A DNA stretch of 64,000 bases. It comes from Thermaerobacter sp. FW80. GTDB taxonomy: Bacteria; Bacillota; Sulfobacillia; Thermaerobacterales; Thermaerobacteraceae. The translations under genes were made by a program, and so were the position numbers. Shown here piece by piece: positions 17,381 to 24,244 of the stretch. The first letter of the stretch is position 1, and every line of letters starts with the position of its first letter. The notes below the pieces were generated by a model. The model was not told where the DNA came from. It was given only the letters and a program-made list of their open reading frames with translations, and did no database searches. The stretch spans positions 2,083,245 through 2,147,244 of the forward strand of contig NZ_CP037895.1 of NCBI RefSeq assembly GCF_004634385.1, given 5' to 3'.

Positions 17381-17409
17381 TTGTTCCGCCCCCCGGGACA
17401 TGGTAGGAA
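17381..17409 (+). promoter_or_regulatory. Candidate proS promoter
   Basis: TTGTTC (17381-17386), 17-bp spacer, TAGGAA (17404-17409) preceded by TGG (extended -10 type). It starts a locally A-rich stretch (AATAAGAGGAGAAAGG) that contrasts with the surroundings. A leader of roughly 170 nt would follow. Confidence 0.5.
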
Positions 17410-17508
17410 TAAGAGGAGAAAGGTGGCAGGACACGCCCCCTGGCGCGGGGCCGCGCACCGTCGCCCGGTACCGGCGGCGGGCGCCCGCCCGGGGGGCGGC
17501 GCGGGCCA

Positions 17509-17541
17509 GCCTTTCGTCCGCAGCGGGCGAAAGGCTTTTTT
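17509..17541 (+). terminator. Intrinsic terminator/attenuator in the proS leader
   Basis: Stem GCCTTTCGTCC (17509-17519) with GGGCGAAAGGC (17525-17535), loop GCAGC, followed by six T (17536-17541). It lies 43 bp before the proS ATG and downstream of the only promoter candidate, so it is best read as a leader attenuator. GAAAGG at 17418-17423 could pair with CCTTTC at 17510-17515 as an alternative structure. A T-box was considered: AAAGGTGGCA resembles the start of the T-box motif but the ACC part is missing. Confidence 0.75.
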
Positions 17542-17584
17542 CACGCTTTCCATCAGCCCACGGGTGCGACGGGAGGCGGAAGCC

Positions 17585-19345
17585 ATGCGGTGGAGCCGGC
17601 TGCTGATCCCGACCCTGCGGGACGACCCGGCGGAGGCGGAGATCGCCAGCCACCGCCTGATGCTGCGGGCGGGGCTGATCCGCAGGGTGACGGCGGGCAT
17701 CTACGAGTGGCTGCCCCTCGGGCGACGGGCGGTGGCCAAGGTGGAGGCCATCGTGCGGGAGGAGATGGACCGCAAGGGTGGGCTCGAGGTGGGGCTGCCC
17801 ATCGTCCAGCCGGCCGAGCTGTGGCGCGAGACGGGGCGGTGGGCGGAGTACGGCGAGGAGATGTGGCGGCTCAAGGACCGCCACGGCCGGGAGTACTGCC
17901 TCGGCCCGACCCACGAGGAGATCATCACCGACCTCGTGCGGGCCACGGTGAGCTCCTACCGGCAGCTGCCCCTGCTGCTCTACCAGATCCAGAACAAGTA
18001 CCGGGACGAGATCCGGCCGCGCTTCGGCGTCATGCGGGCCCGGGAGTTCGTGATGAAGGATGCCTACTCCTTTGACGTCGACGCCGAGGGGTTGGAACGC
18101 AGCTATCGGGCCATGGACGACGCCTACCGGCGCATCTTCAGTCGCTGCGGCCTGGTCTTCCGGGTGGTGGCGGCCGACCCGGGCGCCATCGGCGGCTCGG
18201 GCACCCACGAGTTCATGGCCCTGGCGGACTACGGCGAGGCGCTGATCGTATACTGCGATGCGTGCGGCTACGCCGCCAACGTGGAGAAGGCGACGAACCG
18301 GCTGGCCCCGCCGGCCGAGGAGCCGCCGCGGCCCCTGGAGAAGCGGCCGACGCCTGGGGTGCGCACCATCGCCCAGCTGGCCGAGGCGGAGGGCATCCCG
18401 CCCGCGCGGCAGATCAAGATCCTCTTCTACTGGGCGATCTACGAGGGACGCGAGCCCCAGCTGGTGGCGGCGCTGGTGCGCGGCGACCGCGAGCTCAACG
18501 AGGTCAAGCTGAAGAACGCCATGGGGGCGCTGGCGGTGCGGATGGCCGACCGCGCCGAGGTCTTGGAGGTGGCGGGCGTGCCCACGGGCTCGGCGGGTCC
18601 CGTGGGGCTCGAGGGGGTGCCCGTCCTGGCCGACGAGGAGGTCATGGCGCTGCGCAACACCGTCTGCGGCGCCAACGAAGAGGGCTACCACTACTTCAAC
18701 GTCAACCCGGGGCGGGATTTCACCCCGGACCGCGTGACGGACCTGCGGCTGGTCGGGCCGGGCGACGCCTGCCCCGAGTGCGGCGCGCCGATGGCCTCCG
18801 CCCGGGGCATCGAGGTGGGCCAGATCTTCAAGCTGTGGACGAAGTACAGCGAGGCGCTACACTGCACCTTCAAGGACGCCGAGGGCCGGGAGCGGCCGAT
18901 GGTGATGGGCTGCTACGGCATCGGCGTCACCCGTACGGTGGCGGCGGTGATCGAGCAGCACCACGACGAGAGGGGGATCATCTGGCCCATGTCCGTCGCC
19001 CCCTTCCACGCGGTGGTGGTGCCGGTCAACTATGCCGAAGCCGACCAGCGCGAGGCGGCCGAGCGCATCTACAGCGCGCTGCAGGAGGCCGGCGTGGAGG
19101 CCGTGCTGGACGACCGGGACGAGCGGCCCGGCGTGAAGTTCAACGATGCCGACCTGGTTGGGTTCCCCCTGCGGGTGACGGTGGGGCCGCGCAGCCTGGC
19201 CGAGGGCAAGGTGGAGATCGTCGACCGGGCCACCGGCCAGGCCGACCCGGTGCCGGTGGAGCAGGCGGCCGCTGAGGTGGCGCGGCGCGTCCGGGCGGCC
19301 CTGGACGAGTTGAACCGGCGCGACGGCTCCCTGGGCAAGCGCTGA
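17585..19345 (+). CDS. proS: Prolyl-tRNA synthetase, bacterial type with editing insertion
   Basis: Charges tRNA-Pro; class II synthetase, 586 residues from ATG 17585 (GGGAGGCGGA upstream). Motif 1 region [24 protein letters not shown], motif 2 [31 protein letters not shown], and motif 3 [14 protein letters not shown] are clear. Between motifs 2 and 3 lies the INS editing domain (about 235-400) with [18 protein letters not shown]. The C-terminal anticodon-binding domain ends at residue 586. Same order as rasP-proS in B. subtilis, but polC, which follows there, is absent. Confidence 0.96.
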   Translation: MRWSRLLIPTLRDDPAEAEIASHRLMLRAGLIRRVTAGIYEWLPLGRRAVAKVEAIVREEMDRKGGLEVGLPIVQPAELWRETGRWAEYGEEMWRLKDRHGREYCLGPTHEEIITDLVRATVSSYRQLPLLLYQIQNKYRDEIRPRFGVMRAREFVMKDAYSFDVDAEGLERSYRAMDDAYRRIFSRCGLVFRVVAADPGAIGGSGTHEFMALADYGEALIVYCDACGYAANVEKATNRLAPPAEEPPRPLEKRPTPGVRTIAQLAEAEGIPPARQIKILFYWAIYEGREPQLVAALVRGDRELNEVKLKNAMGALAVRMADRAEVLEVAGVPTGSAGPVGLEGVPVLADEEVMALRNTVCGANEEGYHYFNVNPGRDFTPDRVTDLRLVGPGDACPECGAPMASARGIEVGQIFKLWTKYSEALHCTFKDAEGRERPMVMGCYGIGVTRTVAAVIEQHHDERGIIWPMSVAPFHAVVVPVNYAEADQREAAERIYSALQEAGVEAVLDDRDERPGVKFNDADLVGFPLRVTVGPRSLAEGKVEIVDRATGQADPVPVEQAAAEVARRVRAALDELNRRDGSLGKR

Positions 19346-19522
19346 GCCTCGCCACCGCGGGATCCCGCGCCGGCCAGCCGGCCCTCGCCCGTCCACCGGT
19401 CCGGGGTGCCCGAGGGGCCGCGCCCGGCACGCCCCGGGGGCGGGCGGTCGATCCGTGGCGCCCGGCACCGGGGCCGACGGCCAGCGGGGCGCACCGGGTT
19501 CCCCGGGGAGGAGGGGCGGCCG

Positions 19523-20794
19523 ATGCGGCCGGAGGCGACGCTGCTGGATCTGCAGAACCTGGCGCTGTCCCTGGCCCTGGGCCTGCTGGTGGGCCTCGAG
19601 CGGCACCGGGCGGGCAAGGAGCTGGGCATGCGCACCTTTGCCTTCACCGCGCTGGCGGGGACGCTGGCCGCCTCGGCGGATCCACCGTACCGGCTGCCCT
19701 TCATGCTGGCGGTGCTGGGGTTCACCGCCCTGCTGGTGCTGATCAACAGCTGGCAGAACCTGCGGGCGCAGGAGAGCGTGGAGATCACCACCTCGGTGGC
19801 CCTGCTGCTCACCGCCCTCAACGGCATCCTGGTCGGGCGGGGGCAGATCTTCACCCCGGTGGCGGCCACCATCCTGATGCTGTTGCTGCTGGCGTGGAAG
19901 GAGGAGCTGGTGGGCTGGACCGAGCTGATCTCCCGGGACGAGCTCCACGCCGCCATCTACCTGGGCGTGATCACCTTCGTCATCCTGCCCGTGTTGCCGC
20001 GGGAGCCCGTGGACCCATGGGGTCTGTTCGACCTGCGCCGGGTGTGGCTGATGGTGGTGCTGATCTCCGCCATCGGCTTCGCCAACTACGTGCTGCTCCG
20101 CGTCTACGGGGCCCGGGGGGTCAGCTACACGGGCTTCCTCGGCGGCCTGGTCAACAGCACCGCCACGGTGGCCGAGATGGCGATCAAGGTGGGGGAGAGC
20201 CCCGCCCTGGAGCCCTTCGCCTTCCGGGGGGTGATGCTGGCCAAGGCGGCGATGTTCGTCCGCAACGGCCTGATCCTCGGGCTCTTCGCGCCGATGGCGC
20301 TGCCCTACGGCCTGTTGCCGGTGGGGCTGATGCTGCTGGTGGCCCTCGCCCTGGCGTGGCGCGCCCGGGTCGCGGCCGGCGAAGGGGTCCCGGCGGTGCG
20401 CCTCTCGTCCCCCTTTTCGCTGCGGGCGGCGCTGGAGTTCGGCATGGTGTTCCTGGTCCTCAACGTCGTCGCCACCCTGGGCCAGCGCCACCTGGGCAGT
20501 GCGGGCTTCTACGTGGTGAGCTTCCTCGGCGGGCTGGTCTCCAGCGCCTCCAGCGCGGCCACCGCCGCCAACCTGGCCGCGCAGGGGCGGATCGACCCGG
20601 TCCAGGCCGCCTACGGCACGGTGCTGGCCTCCCTGGCCAGCGCCGTGATCCTCGTGCCCATCGTCCACCGGGGGGCGCGGGGAACGGCGCTCGGCCGACG
20701 GATCCTCTACACCATCGCCTGGATGGCGGTGGCGGGCGGGGTGGGCCTGGCCCTCAACCCGCTGTTCCTCCAAAGCAGCGGCCTCGGCCGCTAG
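19523..20794 (+). CDS. MgtC/SapB-family membrane protein with DUF4010 domain
   Basis: Integral membrane protein of unknown transport role, 423 residues from ATG 19523 (GGGGAGGAGGGG upstream). The N-terminal third matches the MgtC pattern: ALSLALGLLVGLERHRAGKELGMRTFAFTALAGTLAA. The C-terminal part is the DUF4010 half with repeated GFLGGLVNSTATVAEMA and SFLGGLVSSASSAATAANLA motifs. About ten to twelve membrane spans are expected. Unlike its neighbours it is not part of the conserved translation cluster; it sits where B. subtilis has polC, so insertion or local rearrangement is likely. Confidence 0.85.
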   Translation: MRPEATLLDLQNLALSLALGLLVGLERHRAGKELGMRTFAFTALAGTLAASADPPYRLPFMLAVLGFTALLVLINSWQNLRAQESVEITTSVALLLTALNGILVGRGQIFTPVAATILMLLLLAWKEELVGWTELISRDELHAAIYLGVITFVILPVLPREPVDPWGLFDLRRVWLMVVLISAIGFANYVLLRVYGARGVSYTGFLGGLVNSTATVAEMAIKVGESPALEPFAFRGVMLAKAAMFVRNGLILGLFAPMALPYGLLPVGLMLLVALALAWRARVAAGEGVPAVRLSSPFSLRAALEFGMVFLVLNVVATLGQRHLGSAGFYVVSFLGGLVSSASSAATAANLAAQGRIDPVQAAYGTVLASLASAVILVPIVHRGARGTALGRRILYTIAWMAVAGGVGLALNPLFLQSSGLGR

Positions 20795-21139
20795 GCGTCC
20801 GCCGGCGGTGGGCGCAGCGGGGGATCCGACCCCGCGCCCGGTGCCGCGGGAGGGGGGCTCGCGTCCTGCGCCGTCGGCGGGGGCCGGGGCGGCGGTTCGG
20901 TCGGCGGCGACCCGCGCGGTCCCGCAGTCCGATGGCTGACCGCGCCGGGGCCAGTGGACGCCGCGGCCACAGCCCATGGGGCGAACGGGCGTGGGAGAGC
21001 GATGGCGGTCGTCGGCGCCGGAGCGGACGCCGGGCGGCGCGGGGGGCGGATGCCGAGCGACGCGGGGCGGAGCGGATGGCGACGGGGCCCAGCCCGCGGG
21101 GGGCCCGTCCCCGCCCATCGCGCGGCGACCGACGGTTCC
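20795..21139 (+). other. Spacer before the rimP promoter, nothing recognised
   Basis: About 345 bp of GC-rich sequence after the MgtC-like gene. No open frame with a supported start, no T-run terminator, no AT island until the promoter at 21140. Confidence 0.5.
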
Positions 21140-21168
21140 TTGCCGGGTCCTGGGCGCTGTGCTATACT
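21140..21168 (+). promoter_or_regulatory. Promoter of the rimP-nusA-infB operon
   Basis: TTGCCG (21140-21145), 17-bp spacer, TATACT (21163-21168). Textbook sigma-A spacing in an AT-rich island. It leaves a leader of about 215 nt before rimP, containing a terminator-like hairpin. Confidence 0.8.
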
Positions 21169-21301
21169 CAGGACAAGGTAGCGCCCCCGGGGCGCTGGTC
21201 TTGCTTCTGGGCAGGTGTGCCCGGCCGCGGTGGCCGGGCGGCCGTTGGGGACCCGGCGGGGCGCCCCGCCGGGCGATGCCGCCAACCAGCGATGGTCCCG
21301 G

Positions 21302-21328
21302 AAGAGTGGGTCCCGCGCCCACTCTTTT
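21302..21328 (+). terminator. Attenuator-like hairpin in the rimP leader
   Basis: AAGAGTGGG (21302-21310) pairs perfectly with CCCACTCTT (21318-21326) around TCCCGCG and runs into TTTT (21325-21328). It sits between the promoter and the first gene, so it would stop part of the transcripts before a long essential operon that includes nusA, itself a termination factor. Feedback through NusA is an attractive inference. Confidence 0.65.
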
Positions 21329-21391
21329 CGATCGTTTGGGGGCGATGTCGCGTCGGCGCGCCAGGGACGATGCCCCCGGGGAGGCGACACG

Positions 21392-21853
21392 GTGAGCAAT
21401 CGCAAGGTCGAGGCGGCCGTGGAGGCCGTGGCCGCGCCCCTGGCGGAGGCCCGGGGGCTGGTGCTCCTGGACGTGGAGTACCAGCGCGAGGGGCGCCGCT
21501 GGTTCCTGCGGTGTGTGGTGGATCGTCCGGGTGGCGTGACCATGGACGAGTGCGCCGCCTTCAGCGAGGCCCTCGACCCGGTGCTGGAGGGTGTGGCAGG
21601 GCTCGACGAGGACGTGGTCGTGGAGGTCATGTCCCCCGGCCTCGACCGCACGCTGCGCAACGACCGGGAGTTCGCCTGGTTCCGCGGCCGGGAGGTGGAG
21701 GTGACCACCTACCGGCCGGTGGAGGGCCGGCGCCACTTCCTGGGCCGGCTGGAGGGGTTGGAGGACGGCGCCGTCGTGGTCACCGACGCGGAGGGCTCCC
21801 ACCGCATCCCCCGGGACGCGGTCGCCAAGGCCCGCCTGCACGTCCGGATCTGA
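21392..21853 (+). CDS. rimP: Ribosome maturation factor RimP
   Basis: Assists 30S assembly (S12 incorporation). It has 153 residues from GTG 21392 behind GGGGAGG. The N-terminal KH-like domain shows GLVLLDVEYQREGRRWFLRCVVDRPGGVTMDECAAFSEALDPVL, followed by EVMSPGLDRTLRNDREFAWFRGREVEV, the family hallmark SPGLDRPL-like turn, and an SH3-like end. First gene of the rimP-nusA-ylxR-ylxQ-infB operon as in other Firmicutes. Confidence 0.95.
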   Translation: MSNRKVEAAVEAVAAPLAEARGLVLLDVEYQREGRRWFLRCVVDRPGGVTMDECAAFSEALDPVLEGVAGLDEDVVVEVMSPGLDRTLRNDREFAWFRGREVEVTTYRPVEGRRHFLGRLEGLEDGAVVVTDAEGSHRIPRDAVAKARLHVRI

Positions 21854-21958
21854 CGGGCACCGGACGGTGGCGGCGGACGAACCCGCGGCGGCCGCCCACG
21901 GGCTGTGGCCGCGGTGGCGCGGCAGGGCTCGGCCGCGGGGCGGTGACCCGCACGGCGT

Positions 21959-22065
21959 GGCCGGTTCGTCCCGCCGCGTGGGCTCTCGGCGGGTTGACCA
22001 GCGGCGCCCCGGGGGCCTGGGCCCGAGCGCGGCCGGTTCGTCCCACCGGGTGGGGTCTCGGCGGG
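21959..22065. repeat. Two 35-bp direct repeats between rimP and nusA
   Basis: GGCCGGTTCGTCCC... at 21959-21993 and 22031-22065 match at 32 of 35 positions, 72 bp apart. Each begins with the interspersed 11-mer CCGGTTCGTCC described in the findings. They lie in the 269-bp rimP-nusA spacer, which has no other feature apart from the nusA ribosome site. Confidence 0.8.
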
Positions 22066-22122
22066 GGTCCCTCGCCAGGGCAGGGGGTCCGGTGTCAGGG
22101 GAAAGGAGGCGCCTGGCCGCCC

Positions 22123-23586
22123 ATGAATGTGGAGTTCATCGAGGCGCTGGAGGATCTGGAGCGACAGCGGGGCATCGACAAGGACACGCTGCTCGAGGCC
22201 ATCGAAGCGGCGCTGGTGGCCGCCTTTCGTCGCCACTTCGGCACCGCCCAGAACGTGGCGGTGCGCATCGACCGGGAGACGGGCGAGATCCGGGTGGTGG
22301 CGCGCCGCGAGGTGGTGGAGCAGGTGGAGGACCCCGCGACCCAGATCAGCCTGGCCGAAGCCCGGGAGATCGACCCGCGGTACCAGGTGGGCGACGTGGT
22401 GGAGCAGGAGGTGACGCCGCGGGCGTTCGGGCGCATCGCCGCCCAGACCGCCAAGCAGGTGGTCCTCCAGCGCATCCGGGAGGCCGAGCGCGACCTGATC
22501 TACGAGGAGTTCATCGCCCGCGAGGGTGACATCGTCACCGGCGTGGTCCAGCGGGTGCAGGGGCGCAACGTGCTGGTCGACCTGGGGCGCACGGAGACGG
22601 TCCTGTTCCCGTCGGAGCAGATCCCCGGCGAGCGGTATCGCCCCGGCGACCGCATCAAGGTCTACATCGTCGAGGTGCGGAAGACGCCCAAGGGCCCGCA
22701 GATCCTGATCTCCCGCACCCACCCCAACCTGCTCAAGCGGCTGTTCGAGCTGGAGGTGCCGGAGATCCACGACGGCATCGTCGAGATCAAGGAGGCGGTG
22801 CGGGAGCCCGGCGTGCGGGCCAAGGTGGCCGTCGACACCCGCGACGAGCGGGTGGACCCGGTGGGCGCCTGCGTCGGCCCGCGCGGCATCCGCGTCCAGG
22901 CGGTGGTGGCGGAGCTTCGGGGCGAGCGCATCGACGTGATCCGCTGGGCGGAGGAGCCGGAGCAGTTCGTGGCCAACGCCCTCTCGCCGGCCAAGGTGAC
23001 GCGGGTGATCCTGGAGCCGGAGACCCGGGTGGCGCGGGTCATCGTGCCCGACCACCAGCTGTCCCTGGCCATCGGCAAGGAGGGGCAGAACGCGCGCCTC
23101 GCGGCCCGGCTGACGGGCTGGAAGATCGACATCCATGCCGAGTCCCAGGCGCAGGAGCTGCTGGCCCGGGCCGACGAGTGGGACATCGACGCGGTGTTGG
23201 CCGGCGTCGGGCGGGATGAGGGCGGCGATGCCGCCGGGGACGCCGGCGACGACCTGGACGACCTGTTCGCTCCCGGCGCCCTGGACCGCGCGCGGGAGGA
23301 GGCCGAGGCCGCGGCCGACGCCTGGGATCCGTGGGCGGACAAACCGGCCGGCGCGGCTGAGGACGCGGCTCGGGATGGGACCGCCGAGGACGAGGACGGC
23401 GCCGGGGAGGACGCCGAGGCGACGGCGACCGAGGAGGAGGCGGCCCGCGGCGGCGACGCCGCAGGCCGGGCGCCGGCCGCGGAGGATGAGTCGGGGGAGG
23501 GGGACGCCGCCGGCGAGGGCGGCGCCGACGAACCCGGCGAGGACGCGGACGGGGACGCCGAGGCCGACCAGCGAGGAGCGAGGTGA
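22123..23586 (+). CDS. nusA: Transcription termination/antitermination factor NusA with acidic tail
   Basis: RNA polymerase-associated factor controlling pausing and termination. The ATG at 22123 follows GGAAAGGAGG. Order: N-terminal domain (1-130), S1 domain (GDIVTGVVQRVQGRNVLVDLG, about 135-200), and two KH domains (about 205-345, with VGACVGPRGIRVQ and AIGKEGQNARLAARLTGW). From about residue 365 to 487 the sequence becomes a low-complexity Asp/Glu/Ala/Gly tail. Most Firmicute NusA proteins end soon after KH2; the acidic tail recalls, without resembling in sequence, the acidic repeats of gammaproteobacterial NusA. Confidence 0.95.
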   Translation: MNVEFIEALEDLERQRGIDKDTLLEAIEAALVAAFRRHFGTAQNVAVRIDRETGEIRVVARREVVEQVEDPATQISLAEAREIDPRYQVGDVVEQEVTPRAFGRIAAQTAKQVVLQRIREAERDLIYEEFIAREGDIVTGVVQRVQGRNVLVDLGRTETVLFPSEQIPGERYRPGDRIKVYIVEVRKTPKGPQILISRTHPNLLKRLFELEVPEIHDGIVEIKEAVREPGVRAKVAVDTRDERVDPVGACVGPRGIRVQAVVAELRGERIDVIRWAEEPEQFVANALSPAKVTRVILEPETRVARVIVPDHQLSLAIGKEGQNARLAARLTGWKIDIHAESQAQELLARADEWDIDAVLAGVGRDEGGDAAGDAGDDLDDLFAPGALDRAREEAEAAADAWDPWADKPAGAAEDAARDGTAEDEDGAGEDAEATATEEEAARGGDAAGRAPAAEDESGEGDAAGEGGADEPGEDADGDAEADQRGAR

Positions 23587-23592
23587 GGCGCC

Positions 23593-23883
23593 GTGCCCCG
23601 ACACGTGCCGCAGCGGACCTGCATCGGCTGCCGGACGATCCGGCCCAAGCGCGAGCTCCTGCGGGTGGTGCGCACCCCCGAGGGGGAGGTGCTCTTCGAC
23701 CCAACCGGGCGCAAGGCGGGCCGCGGCGCCTACCTGTGTCCCGATCCTCGGTGCCTCGAACGCGCCCTGAAGGCGCGGGAGCTGGGCCGCGCCCTCAAGA
23801 CCGAGGTGGACCCGGCCACGGTGGAGGCGTTGCGGCGCCAGCTCGCGGCGCTGGTGGCGGAGGCGGATGCCGGTGGCGGTTAA
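23593..23883 (+). CDS. ylxR: RNase P modulator RnpM (YlxR)
   Basis: Small RNA-binding protein of the YlxR family, reported to bind and modulate RNase P RNA. It has 96 residues from GTG 23593. Signatures: RTCIGCRTIRPKRELLRVVR near the N-terminus and DPTGRKAGRGAYLCPDPRCLERALK. The two Cys pairs (CIGC; C-x-x-x-x-x-C) might bind metal. It lies 6 bp after nusA; its last 17 bp overlap ylxQ. Confidence 0.93.
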   Translation: MPRHVPQRTCIGCRTIRPKRELLRVVRTPEGEVLFDPTGRKAGRGAYLCPDPRCLERALKARELGRALKTEVDPATVEALRRQLAALVAEADAGGG

Positions 23884-24244
23884 GGGCGACCCCATGGGGC
23901 TGCTGGGCCTCGCCCGGCGGGCGGGGCAGCTGGCCGCCGGCGACCACGCCGTGCGCTTCGCCCTGCAGCGCGGCCGGGCGGCCCTGGTGCTGGTGGCGGA
24001 GGACGCCGGCGCCGCCTGCCGACGGCGGTTCGCCCACCTCACCAGCCGGGAGGCGGTGCCGATGGTCGTCTGGGGCCGCAAGGCCGAGCTCGGTGCGGCG
24101 CTGGGGCGCTCCCAGTGCGCCGTGCTGGCGGTGACGGACAAGGGGCTGGCCGCCGCCCTGCGGGAGCGGCTGCCCGCGGGGACCGGAGGAACGGGCGCAG
24201 AATCGGGGGGTGAGCCGTTTGTCGCGAAGCATCCGCATCTATGA
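23867..24244 (+). CDS. ylxQ: L7Ae-family ribosomal-type protein YlxQ
   Basis: Likely kink-turn RNA binder of the L7Ae/L30e fold. It is 125 residues from ATG 23867, inside the end of ylxR. The core [36 protein letters not shown] is the family pattern. The C-terminal end (after about residue 105) overlaps infB by 35 bp in another frame, so the last dozen residues are constrained by infB and probably not functional. Confidence 0.9.
   Translation: MPVAVKGDPMGLLGLARRAGQLAAGDHAVRFALQRGRAALVLVAEDAGAACRRRFAHLTSREAVPMVVWGRKAELGAALGRSQCAVLAVTDKGLAAALRERLPAGTGGTGAESGGEPFVAKHPHL

Noticed and set aside
17410-17510. A classical T-box riboswitch before proS
   Set aside because: Only AAAGGTGGCA resembles the conserved motif; the ACC part and a specifier loop are not evident, and TGGC would not match the A73 expected for tRNA-Pro. 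Kept only as a possible degenerate form.
18857-21841. A 990-codon minus-strand open frame opposite proS, the MgtC-like gene and rimP
   Set aside because: Same reason: His/Gln/Gly/Pro-rich shadow without any domain; the plus strand carries recognisable enzymes.
19894-22122. nusA frame open for more than 700 codons upstream of the ATG
   Set aside because: The upstream part overlaps the MgtC-like gene and rimP in another frame; ATG 22123 has a strong ribosome site and gives the normal N-terminus.
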